Source: Ruminococcaceae bacterium UBA4958 (lineage in GTDB: Bacteria > Bacillota > Clostridia > Oscillospirales > Acutalibacteraceae). Taken from it: a DNA stretch of 8,354 nt. Position numbers and translations under genes: made by a program. Below the pieces are notes generated by a model that worked only from the letters and a program-made list of their open reading frames with translations, did not search any database and was not told the DNA's origin. Of this stretch, positions 1 to 5,870 are shown piece after piece (the stretch's first letter is position 1; every line of letters starts with the position of its first letter). Location of the stretch: positions 1,941 to 10,294 of the forward strand of contig DHAI01000001.1 of NCBI GenBank assembly GCA_002397355.1. The letters run 5' to 3'.

Positions 1-70
1 GCGGCGGGGGCCTTGCCATTGCCGAAGCTTTTCCATTTCCGCGCTCGGGGAAATCTTCGCGATTGGTAGC

Positions 71-373
71 CTACTTTTCCCCGATTTCGCAATCGACGCA
101 TTCGCGGGAACACACGAGCGTATGCACCACGGCCTTTATGGCGACGTGCGCAGGGTGCGTTTGGTACGCCGCCTGCGCTTTGCGCGAGTCGAACACGCAG
201 TTCAGCATGAGGTCGAATCGGCCTCCGTTGTAGTTGCGCCCCAGCTCGATCTCTCTCAGGCCGTCCACGACGCCGAGAAGCGCGTGGAATTTTGCGCCGA
301 GCTCCGCCGCGATCTTCTCCGCGTTCGGCTTCTGTTCCGGTTTCAATTCCCAGACGACGATGTGACGCACCAT
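71..373 (-). CDS. Dabb-domain (stress-responsive A/B barrel) protein
   Basis: This 100-residue protein is a complete single Dabb domain, a ferredoxin-like fold that usually forms a dimeric beta barrel. Family features seen are the opening MVRHIVVWELKPE strand with His4, a central helix (about 17-33), the stretch VDGLREIELGRNY (36-48), a middle strand around FDLMLNCVFD (53-62), and the AYQTHPAHVAI helix start (69-79). Length matches the family norm. The ATG at 373 is supported by a GGAGG 9 nt upstream, lying inside the end of the preceding gene. Only 2 nt separate it from the stop of the PPC/DUF296 gene, so the two are almost certainly co-transcribed and perhaps translationally coupled. Family members include stress proteins and a few polyketide cyclases, so the fold does not give a reaction; no substrate is proposed. 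It is cytoplasmic, with no signal peptide or membrane segment. The fold is confident and the role unknown. Confidence 0.9.
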   Translation of the reverse strand: MVRHIVVWELKPEQKPNAEKIAAELGAKFHALLGVVDGLREIELGRNYNGGRFDLMLNCVFDSRKAQAAYQTHPAHVAIKAVVHTLVCSRECVDCEIGEK

Positions 374-375
374 TT

Positions 376-804
376 TCAGTTTCCTCCGAATTCAAAAAGA
401 TTCAGACCCGTGACCGGGTCGCGGCGGCGGCCGATGCTTCCCGGCGCGGTCTGGATAAAAATCTCCGCCGTGCCGCTCACGACGGCCTCGTTCAGATGGC
501 CGCCCACGACTTTTCCGTCCGCGTTTGCGAATGTGGCGTGAAAATGCAGGTAGACCTGCCCGTCCTTCTGCGTCGCGTTGCCGAGCAGCGAGGTCATTTC
601 CATCTCGCCGTCGAAGGTGTTGGAGTAGTACTTTTGTTCCGCAACGCGGTACAGCCCTACCACGGCGTGGTCCACCGCGCCGATGCCCGTGATGCTTCCG
701 AACGCGACGCGCTCTTTTTCGCACACGGCTTTCACGCAGCCGACGATTTCCTCGCCGCGGCTGACGCGCAGCGCGATCAGGTCCCCGCTTTTTTTGTATT
801 CCAT
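376..804 (-). CDS. PPC/DUF296-domain protein
   Basis: This 142-residue protein consists of one PPC (DUF296) domain, the trimeric fold also found in plant AT-hook proteins and widespread alone in bacteria. Family marks are GDLIALRVSRGEEI near the start (7-20), GSITGIGAVDHAVVGLY (36-52), EMTSLLGNATQKDG (69-82), and the hallmark stretch at 85-104, which holds His87, His89, the ADGKVVGG turn and His103. The three histidines are a plausible metal or ligand site, which is inference. There is no AT-hook or other DNA-binding extension, so a role in DNA binding should not be assumed. The ATG at 804 is preceded by AAAGGGA with about 9 nt spacing. The stop TGA lies 2 nt before the Dabb gene. The dinB gene ends 65 nt upstream across an AT-rich gap that could hold a separate promoter. 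The family call is firm; biochemical function is unknown. Confidence 0.9.
   Translation of the reverse strand: MEYKKSGDLIALRVSRGEEIVGCVKAVCEKERVAFGSITGIGAVDHAVVGLYRVAEQKYYSNTFDGEMEMTSLLGNATQKDGQVYLHFHATFANADGKVVGGHLNEAVVSGTAEIFIQTAPGSIGRRRDPVTGLNLFEFGGN
383..387 (-). promoter_or_regulatory. Shine-Dalgarno of the Dabb gene, inside the PPC gene end
   Basis: GGAGG on the minus strand lies 9 nt before the ATG at 373 and within the last codons of the PPC/DUF296 gene. It fixes the Dabb start and indicates that ribosomes ending one gene can begin the next. Confidence 0.75.
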
Positions 805-826
805 CTGCGATCGTCCCTTTCCCGTG

Positions 827-840
827 TAAAAATATTTTTA
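827..840. repeat. Perfect 14-bp AT palindrome upstream of the PPC gene
   Basis: TAAAAATATTTTTA is a perfect palindrome in the 65-nt gap between the end of dinB and the start of the PPC/DUF296 gene, in an otherwise GC-rich window. It sits 23 nt upstream of the ATG at 804. An AT-rich stretch here is a natural place for a -10 element, but I could not match a convincing -35/-10 pair with standard spacing. It may be part of a promoter or simply an AT spacer. Confidence 0.45.
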
Positions 841-869
841 GGAAAAATAGAAAGATATGAAGACGCCGC

Positions 870-2153
870 CTAAGGCGTTTCCTTCTCCTGCCCTTGACGC
901 GCCGGGTTCCGCGCCTGATTTTCTCCGGGCTCTTCCTTCCGGAAAAGGCCGCCGATGCCGAGGTCGCTGTTCAGCAGGGCGCCCGTCGTGACCGTCCCGC
1001 CGCCGAACTTGTCGCGGATGGCGTCCAGCGCCGTTTCCAGGCGTTCCTCTTTTTGCCGCGTTTCCTCGTCGGGAGCGGTGAAAAAGCAGAGCTGCTCGAT
1101 CGGCGCGTCGTCCGGCACGAGGCCGGTGCCGGAGACCGCGAGCATCCGCACGGGCGCGGAGAAATTCCAGCAGGAGCGCATCAGTTCCATTGCGGCGGCG
1201 CTCAGCTCGCTGGAAAGGTGGGTGGGAGCGCGAAGCGTTTTCTGGCGCGTGATCGTTTTCAGGCTGGGGCTTTTTATGCCGATCTGGACCACCCAGCAGC
1301 GGACGTGCTGCTGGCGCAGCCGTGCGGCCACGCTGCCGCAGATGGCCGCAATACCGCGACGGATGTCCGTTTCCCCCGCCAGATCGCGCCGGAACGTGAC
1401 GCTGTTGCCGACGCTCTTGACTTCGCGCACGTCGGAAAAGCTTCGCACGGGGTCGCTGTCGAGACCGTTCGCGTAGTCGTACAGCAGGGCGCCGGCCTTT
1501 CCGAAGCGGCTTTTCAGGAGATCCCGGCTGCCGCCGGCGAGGTCGCCGACGGTGTGGATGCCGATCGCGGCGAGAGACAGGGACATCCGTTTTCCGCAGA
1601 ACATCAGCGCGCCGGCGGGCAGGGGAAAGACGATCCGGCGGAAGTTTTCCCGGCTGATGACCGTTGTGGCGTCCGGCTTCCGGTAATCGCTGCCCAGCTT
1701 TGCGAAAATCTTGTTGAAGGAAACGCCGACGGAGACAGTCAGGCCCGTTTCCGAGCGGATTTCGGCGCGCAGCCGGTCGGCGATCGTTTTGCCGTCGCCG
1801 AAAAGCGCGCGGCTGCCCGTCACGTCCAGCCAGCTTTCGTCGATGCTGAACGGTTCCACAAGATCCGTATAGCGCCGGTAAATGCCGTTGATCTGCCGCG
1901 AATATTTCCGGTACTCGGGAAAATGCGTGCCCGTAAGCACGAGCTGCGGGCATTTCCGCTTTGCCTGCCAGATGGTTTCCGCCGTCTGGATGCCGTACCG
2001 TCTGGCAAGACCGTTTTTTGCAAGGATGATGCCGTGGCGGCTTTCCGGGTCGCCGCACACCGCCATCGGGATGTTCCGGAGCTCCGGATTCAGAAGGCAT
2101 TCGACGGAGGCGAAAAACGAGTTGCAGTCGCAGTGCAGGATCGTTCTGTCCAT
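870..2153 (-). CDS. dinB: Y-family translesion DNA polymerase (DNA polymerase IV type)
   Basis: This is an error-prone polymerase that copies past damaged bases. Numbering from the ATG at 2153 (427 residues), HCDCNSFFASVE (7-18) holds the first catalytic Asp9 and the Phe steric gate. SIDESWLDVT (103-112) holds the other catalytic acids Asp105 and Glu106. SVGVSFNKIFAKLGSDYRKP (141-160) is the palm/fingers signature. A helix-hairpin-helix region follows near 180-207 and the little finger from about 245 to 345. QLCFF (354-358) resembles the beta-clamp binding motif QLxLF, and the conserved end (ALDAIRDKFGGG) is followed by a charged tail. Asn11 stands where E. coli DinB has Asp10, as is usual in clostridial members. 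A GTG at 2162 could add three residues, but the likely transcript start near 2167 and GGTGA 5 nt before the ATG favour 2153. The gene is divergent from the MFS gene. Clostridia can carry several Y-family paralogues, so the symbol is by family. Confidence 0.92.
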   Translation of the reverse strand: MDRTILHCDCNSFFASVECLLNPELRNIPMAVCGDPESRHGIILAKNGLARRYGIQTAETIWQAKRKCPQLVLTGTHFPEYRKYSRQINGIYRRYTDLVEPFSIDESWLDVTGSRALFGDGKTIADRLRAEIRSETGLTVSVGVSFNKIFAKLGSDYRKPDATTVISRENFRRIVFPLPAGALMFCGKRMSLSLAAIGIHTVGDLAGGSRDLLKSRFGKAGALLYDYANGLDSDPVRSFSDVREVKSVGNSVTFRRDLAGETDIRRGIAAICGSVAARLRQQHVRCWVVQIGIKSPSLKTITRQKTLRAPTHLSSELSAAAMELMRSCWNFSAPVRMLAVSGTGLVPDDAPIEQLCFFTAPDEETRQKEERLETALDAIRDKFGGGTVTTGALLNSDLGIGGLFRKEEPGENQARNPARQGQEKETP

Positions 2154-2173
2154 ACGCTTCACCGTCCGCTTCC

Positions 2174-2182
2174 ATCATATCA
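2174..2182 (-). promoter_or_regulatory. Probable extended -10 promoter of dinB
   Basis: Minus-strand TGATATGAT fits the extended -10 form TGnTATAAT, with TATGAT as the hexamer (2179 to 2174). Transcription would begin near 2167, leaving about 14 nt before the ATG at 2153. The -35 position, 17 nt upstream, reads TTTTCT, which is poor, as is common with extended -10 promoters. A degenerate dyad (GGAA-N8-TTCC, 2205-2220) lies just upstream of the -35 position. Confidence 0.55.
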
Positions 2183-2280
2183 GATTCGCGGGAAAAAGAA
2201 AAGCGGAAAGCGCATGTTCCCGCGGCGGGGATATTTGCGGGGAAGCGGCAGAAAATAGAGGCGGATGGTTATTTTTCCGG

Positions 2281-2300
2281 GGAGGGAATGAGTCGCCTTG
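2281..2300 (+). promoter_or_regulatory. Ribosome binding site and start region of the MFS gene
   Basis: GGAGG at 2281-2285 is the only good Shine-Dalgarno here. It lies 12 nt before the in-frame TTG at 2298, which is long, and only 2 nt before an out-of-frame ATG at 2288, which is too short. An in-frame TGA at 2289-2291 excludes any start further upstream, so TTG at 2298 is the first possible start. I saw no convincing promoter for this gene in 2163-2280. Confidence 0.5.
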
Positions 2301-3668
2301 CGGGATGGGGAAAAGAGCGGAGGAGCGGTTCGGCGGCGGACGTTTGCGGCGGCTGCGGCGTTCGCGTTTCTGTCATCGTTCGATACGGGCGCCGGGAACC
2401 TCGCGCTGCCGGAATTTGCCGCCGCGTTCGGCGCCGGCGCCGGGACGGCCGCCTGGGCGATGGGCGCGTATCTGATCTCGCTTGCCGTTTTTACGCTTCC
2501 GTTCGGCGGGCTTGGCGACCGTCTGGGCCGCGGAGCCGTTTTCCGGCGCGGTGTGTTCGTGTTTTCGGCCGCCTCGGTTCTGGGCGGCCTGGCGCGGAAT
2601 TTTCCGGTTTTCCTGACGGCCCGCGCGGTGCAGGGCGCGGGGGCCGCCGCGGCCATCGCGAACAGCCAGGGGATGCTTGCGGAGGTTTTCCCGCAGGAAG
2701 AGCGGGGGCGCGCGTTTGGCGGGAACGGCGCGTTTTCCGCGCTGGGCGCGCTGGCCGGGCCTGCGCTCGGCGGGCTTCTCCTGCCCCTGGCGGGGTGGCG
2801 GTGGCTTTTCTGGGTGGGAGTGCCGGTCGGCGTTCTGGCGTGGGTCGCGGTGCCGCGCCTGCCGCGCCGGACGGTGCCCGAAGGGCGGGATATTGCCGGA
2901 AACGTCCTTTTTGCGCTGGCGGCCGGATTGCTGCTTTTCGCTTTGGAACGCGCGTCCGCCGGGGGGTTCGGTTCGCCGCTTGTCCTTTTGTGCCTCGTCT
3001 GCTCCGGAGTCCTTTTGCCGGCCTTCTTCCGCCGGGAGACGCGGGCCGCCCATCCGATGCTCGATCCCGTCCTTTTGCGGAGCCGCCGGCTCCGCCGCGC
3101 CGTACTGCGTATTTTCGTCTCGTTCGCCGCGTTTTCCGCCGCCGGCCTTGTTCTGCCGTTTTACCTGCGCGGCACGCGGGGAATGAACCCCGGGGAAGCG
3201 GGCGCGTTCCTGGAGGTGTGCCCGCTGATGCTGGCGGTGGCCGCGCCCGCAGGCGGCGCGCTCGCCGACCGCTTCGGGCCGGAAAAGGTGGCCCCGGCGG
3301 GGCTGGCGGCGATGGGCGCGGGCCTTTTCCTGACGGCGGGGTTGGGCGGCGACGCCGCCGGCTGGGAGATCGTTCTGTTCCTCGGTATTTATTCGTTCGG
3401 GGACGGCCTTTTCCTGCCGGCGAACAGCGCGCTTGTGATGTCGCTGCTGCCGAAGGAGAAGCTGGGCCTCGGCGGGAGCATGAACGCTTTCGCGCGCAAC
3501 ATCGGCATGGCGGCGGGCGTTGCCGCCGCCTCCGCGGGGCTGGGCGGGTCCGCGCGGAACGCTTTCGGCGTGAAATCCGTCTGCCTGACCGCCGGTTTTG
3601 CCTGTGCGGCAGCCGCGCTGCTTCCTCTGCTGCGCGCCGCTTTCGGCAGAGCGGGGGGAAAAGAATGA
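2298..3668 (+). CDS. MFS transporter, DHA2-like drug efflux type
   Basis: This 456-residue inner-membrane protein belongs to the major facilitator superfamily and most resembles the 14-helix, proton-driven DHA2 (EmrB/QacA) drug exporters. After a short basic N-terminus (VRRR, 11-14), helix 1 ends in DTGAGNLALP (29-38), the counterpart of the DHA2 motif DTTIVNVALP. Motif A, GGLGDRLGRGAVFRRG, spans 70-85. RAVQGAGAAAA (109-119) corresponds to motif B, and GALAGPALGGLL (150-161) is motif C, typical of antiporters. Many Ala/Gly-rich hydrophobic segments follow to the end. The start is TTG, the first possible in this frame. The gene is far richer in GC than its neighbours and unusually Ala/Gly/Arg rich, so other frames stay open across it; the membrane motifs show this is the real frame. 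It is alone on the plus strand, divergent from dinB, and ends before a bidirectional terminator. No adjacent regulator is present and the substrate is unknown. Confidence 0.88.
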   Translation: MRDGEKSGGAVRRRTFAAAAAFAFLSSFDTGAGNLALPEFAAAFGAGAGTAAWAMGAYLISLAVFTLPFGGLGDRLGRGAVFRRGVFVFSAASVLGGLARNFPVFLTARAVQGAGAAAAIANSQGMLAEVFPQEERGRAFGGNGAFSALGALAGPALGGLLLPLAGWRWLFWVGVPVGVLAWVAVPRLPRRTVPEGRDIAGNVLFALAAGLLLFALERASAGGFGSPLVLLCLVCSGVLLPAFFRRETRAAHPMLDPVLLRSRRLRRAVLRIFVSFAAFSAAGLVLPFYLRGTRGMNPGEAGAFLEVCPLMLAVAAPAGGALADRFGPEKVAPAGLAAMGAGLFLTAGLGGDAAGWEIVLFLGIYSFGDGLFLPANSALVMSLLPKEKLGLGGSMNAFARNIGMAAGVAAASAGLGGSARNAFGVKSVCLTAGFACAAAALLPLLRAAFGRAGGKE

Positions 3669-3691
3669 GCCGCGTCCCGCTCTTCGGCGAA

Positions 3692-3733
3692 AACAGGTCC
3701 GCCCGGGGTAAAGCTTTCCCGGGCGGACCTGTT
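3692..3733. terminator. Strong bidirectional intrinsic terminator
   Basis: The arms AACAGGTCCGCCCGGG (3692-3707) and CCCGGGCGGACCTGTT (3718-3733) are perfect 16-bp complements around a 10-nt loop. The MFS gene ends at 3668 on the plus strand and the oxidoreductase gene ends at 3751 on the minus strand, so the hairpin lies between two convergent stops. On the minus strand the stem ends in TTTT directly; on the plus strand a TTTT follows four bases after the stem. It most likely ends both transcripts, with better U-tract geometry for the minus one. Confidence 0.88.
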
Positions 3734-3750
3734 GGCGTTTTCAGAAAATA

Positions 3751-4797
3751 TCAGATATGGCAGGCGACGGAGGCGCCGGTCTTCGCGGAGAGGAATACGG
3801 CGTCGATCACGTTCATCACGCGAAGCGCCTCGGAAGGTTTCACCAGCAGCTCTTCCTTTCCGTCGATGGCGGCGGCCACGTTGCGGTAAAAATCCAGTTC
3901 GTCCGTTTCCACATGGGGAAGGGGGAGCTTTTCGATCGTCTCGATCGGGCGCGGCGCCATGGTGCGCGTGGGGCCCGCGGCCGTGTAGACGATGCCCGGC
4001 TCCCAATGCTCCGTCCTCTCTTTCACGCGGACGATCTCGCCACTGTTGTCCCACCCGCGCACAACGAGCGTGCCGTCCGTTCCGGAAACGTGCCAGCGCG
4101 GCAGGGGAATCAGGCACCAGGTGTCAACCTCCACCAGCGCGGACAAACCGTTTTCAAAGCGGAGCAGCACCTTGAAGTTATCGTCCACGTCTTTGAAACG
4201 GATGCTCAGCATGTGGGTGAAGATGGAGACGACGGGGCTTTTTACGAGGTAGAGCATCTGGTCGATCAGATGGACGCCCCAGTCCAGGAGCATTCCCCCG
4301 CCGGACGACTTGACGCAGCGCCAGTCCCCCGGGACGCCGTTCGAGCCCTGCACGCGCGACTCGATGTAGAAAGGTTTGCCGATGAGATTGTCCGCAATGG
4401 ACTTTTTCACGATCCGATAGTCGGTGTCCCACCGGCGGTTCTGGTGGACGGTGAAGATCTTGCCCGCCCGCTTCGACGCGGCGATCATTTCCTCCAGCTC
4501 TTTGCTGTTCAGCGCCACGGGCTTTTCGCTGATGACGTTTTTACCCGCTTCCAGCGCCTGGATGGCCATGTCGTGGTGGAAGTTGTTCGGCACGGACAGG
4601 ATGAGGACGTCGACCGCGGGGTCCCGGAGGACCTCCTCGAAGCTGTGGAAAAGATGCAGGCCCTCCGCTGCGGGAACCTTCATCTTTTCCGGATTGATGT
4701 CGTATACGCCGTAGGCGCGCATGCCAGGCTCCTTTGCCAGGGATTTGCGATGATAGTTTCCCATGCCGCCGAAGCCGACGATGACTGCGTTTTTCAT
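3751..4797 (-). CDS. Gfo/Idh/MocA family NAD(P)-dependent oxidoreductase
   Basis: This 348-residue cytoplasmic dehydrogenase belongs to the family that oxidises or reduces sugars, inositols and glycosides with NAD(P). The N-terminal Rossmann domain (about 1-120) shows the nucleotide-binding GFGGMG (8-13), Asp33 at the end of the second strand (VYDINPEK), which favours NAD over NADP, and the signature EKPVAL (91-96) with the catalytic-type Lys92. The C-terminal alpha/beta domain has GGGMLLDWGVHLIDQ (166-180), where Asp172 and His176 are the usual active-site pair. The length is typical. The ATG at 4797 follows an AGGA at about 4 nt and a GGAG at 12 nt. The gene lies 58 nt behind the sugar isomerase gene with no terminator between, so the two form an operon. 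Such pairs occur in inositol, keto-sugar and glycoside metabolism. The substrate cannot be read from the sequence, so no specific name such as iolG is given. Confidence 0.93.
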   Translation of the reverse strand: MKNAVIVGFGGMGNYHRKSLAKEPGMRAYGVYDINPEKMKVPAAEGLHLFHSFEEVLRDPAVDVLILSVPNNFHHDMAIQALEAGKNVISEKPVALNSKELEEMIAASKRAGKIFTVHQNRRWDTDYRIVKKSIADNLIGKPFYIESRVQGSNGVPGDWRCVKSSGGGMLLDWGVHLIDQMLYLVKSPVVSIFTHMLSIRFKDVDDNFKVLLRFENGLSALVEVDTWCLIPLPRWHVSGTDGTLVVRGWDNSGEIVRVKERTEHWEPGIVYTAAGPTRTMAPRPIETIEKLPLPHVETDELDFYRNVAAAIDGKEELLVKPSEALRVMNVIDAVFLSAKTGASVACHI

Positions 4798-4855
4798 TTC
4801 TTCCTTTTACTCCTTTTCCGGGTGATATTGCCGCCGCTTTTCCGGGCCGGTCCGT

Positions 4856-5596
4856 TTAGTACCCCATTTTCACAAGGTTTTTGCGGGAAATTTCCATACA
4901 GGCGATGTCGTCGCCGTCGCATTGGTCCATCTCCACGAAAGCCCAGCCCACGTGAAGCTTTTCCGCCTCGCGCAGGTATGCGGCGATGTCGAGCGTTCCT
5001 TCGCCGATATTGGCGTTGATGTCCGGCTTTTTGGGATCCTTGTTTCTGTCCTTGATGTGCACGCTGGCAAGGCGGGAAGCGTTCGCGCGCATATAGGCGA
5101 GCGGCTCCACGCCGGCGTAATCCGCCCAGTAGGTGTCCAGTTCCATCTTCAGGCCCGGCACTTCGCGGAACAGGATGTCCAGCGGGAACTCGCCGTTTTT
5201 CCGCGTGAATTCATGAAAATGGTTATGGTAGCTGACCGTGATCCCCATGCCCTTGGCTTTTTCCACGAAGCGCGCAAGAAAATCGATCGTCTGCGGCTTC
5301 AGCAGGTTTTCCAGCCCGATGCCGGGAACGGTGATATAGCTCAGCCCGATTGCCCGCGCGTATTCCAGTTCGGCGTCCGCGCCGCGCTCCAGAAGTTCGT
5401 AGCCCACGTGGGAGCCGGCCGCTTTCAGGCCGCATTCGTCCAGGATGCCCTTCATTTTCCGCGCTGAAAAACCGTAGTATCCCGCGAACTGGACGCCTTT
5501 GTAGCCGGCCTGCGCTACTTTGCGGATCGTGCCTTCCGGATCCGCTTCGGCGGATTTCCGAACCGTGTAGAGTTGGATTCCAATCTGAATTGACAA
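4856..5596 (-). CDS. Sugar phosphate isomerase/epimerase-like TIM-barrel protein
   Basis: This 246-residue protein belongs to the xylose isomerase-like TIM-barrel superfamily (AP endonuclease 2 fold; relatives include IolE, IolI and keto-sugar epimerases). Strands and motifs in order are IGIQLYTVR (5-13), GYKGVQFAGYYG (31-42), the acid- and His-rich YHNHFHEF (123-130), MELDTYWADYAG (151-162), SVHIKDR (178-184) and AFVEMDQ (219-225). Glu129 or Glu152, Asp154, His180 and Glu222 are the likely metal ligands by position; this assignment is inference. The start is TTG at 5596, chosen because AAGGAGG lies exactly 7 nt before it and the opening strand follows at once. It is slightly short for the family but complete. 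It is the first gene of an operon with the Gfo/Idh/MocA oxidoreductase, and a promoter lies about 115 nt upstream. The likely job is isomerisation or epimerisation of a sugar or oxidised sugar. Some homologues in similar pairs cleave glycosides after oxidation, an alternative here. Confidence 0.9.
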   Translation of the reverse strand: MSIQIGIQLYTVRKSAEADPEGTIRKVAQAGYKGVQFAGYYGFSARKMKGILDECGLKAAGSHVGYELLERGADAELEYARAIGLSYITVPGIGLENLLKPQTIDFLARFVEKAKGMGITVSYHNHFHEFTRKNGEFPLDILFREVPGLKMELDTYWADYAGVEPLAYMRANASRLASVHIKDRNKDPKKPDINANIGEGTLDIAAYLREAEKLHVGWAFVEMDQCDGDDIACMEISRKNLVKMGY

Positions 5597-5603
5597 ACCG
5601 CAC

Positions 5604-5610
5604 CCTCCTT
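5604..5610 (-). promoter_or_regulatory. Strong Shine-Dalgarno setting a TTG start
   Basis: AAGGAGG on the minus strand is followed by 7 nt and then TTG at 5596. The near-ideal site and spacing decide the start of the sugar isomerase gene. A nearby GTG at 5603 is out of frame and too close to the site. Confidence 0.85.
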
Positions 5611-5666
5611 CAATATGCCCCGCTTTTTCTTGTCTGCCGGAGCGATTCGCCCTGCCGCAGTTTTCA

Positions 5667-5690
5667 GCGGAAATTGACGACTGTTTCCGC
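5667..5690. promoter_or_regulatory. 24-bp dyad in the leader of the sugar operon, possible operator
   Basis: The arms GCGGAAA (5667-5673) and TTTCCGC (5684-5690) are perfect complements, and the inner 10 bp adds two further symmetric pairs around a central GxC/GxC. The site lies roughly 13 to 36 nt downstream of the expected transcription start (near 5703), a place where a bound repressor would block elongation or promoter clearance. Symmetry of this size fits a dimeric regulator such as a LacI or GntR-type protein, but the sequence does not match a consensus I know. A weak RNA hairpin is the other possibility. Confidence 0.45.
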
Positions 5691-5709
5691 GGCGGGGATC
5701 GACGCTCCT

Positions 5710-5738
5710 ATTTTAGTGAATCTCCATGCAAATTACAA
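5710..5738 (-). promoter_or_regulatory. Sigma-A type promoter of the isomerase-oxidoreductase operon
   Basis: On the minus strand TTGTAA (5738 to 5733) and TAAAAT (5715 to 5710) are separated by exactly 17 bp. An AT-rich stretch just upstream (about 5748-5772) could act as an UP element. Transcription would start near 5703, giving a leader of about 105 nt before the TTG at 5596. It is the only good promoter match in this intergenic region. Confidence 0.7.
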
Positions 5739-5822
5739 GGGTTTACGCTCGAAAACAACATTTTAAAATAAAACGCGGGTGCCTTTTCATTTTTGGAAAA
5801 GATGGACTGCAAGAAGAGGGCT

Positions 5823-5861
5823 GAAAATGCTCCGGCCGCGCCGTTCGGCACGCCGGGGCAT
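5823..5861 (-). terminator. Intrinsic terminator after the SGNH gene
   Basis: About 10 nt after the SGNH stop codon the minus strand forms a long hairpin. The outer stem is ATGC/GCAT and CCGGC/GCCGG with one C/A mismatch, and the inner stem is GTGCC/GGCGC closed by GAAC. TTTTC follows the stem directly. It would end the MBOAT-SGNH transcript before the sugar operon promoter at 5710-5738. Confidence 0.75.
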
Positions 5862-5870
5862 TGTATCCGC

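Noticed and set aside
1..19. Possible start of another minus-strand gene (ATG at 19) running out of the window
   Set aside because: Only six codons are visible and the ribosome site is poor, so it cannot be supported.
1..70. Inverted repeat ATTTCC/GGAAAT (35-40 and 49-54) with outer CGAAG/CTTCG, as a terminator of the Dabb gene
   Set aside because: The outer stem needs a 7-nt bulge and no T run follows on either strand. It is too weak to call.
858..885. Small hairpin at the dinB stop codon (ACGCC/GGCGT) as a terminator
   Set aside because: The stem is only about 5 bp and is not followed directly by a T run.
838..2178. Minus-strand open frame in another frame of dinB
   Set aside because: The Arg/Pro-rich product has no motif; the catalytic motifs of the polymerase lie in the frame ending at 870.
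894..2258. Long plus-strand open frame opposite dinB
   Set aside because: It is the mirror of a well-supported polymerase gene and has no recognisable domain of its own.
2288..3889. Long open frame on the plus strand overlapping the MFS gene
   Set aside because: Its product is Arg-rich without family features and overlaps the oxidoreductase gene end; it is open because the DNA is GC rich. The transporter motifs are all in the other frame.
3757..5019. Long plus-strand open frame opposite the oxidoreductase and isomerase
   Set aside because: It spans two genes with strong motifs on the minus strand and their intergenic gap; it has no ribosome site or domain.
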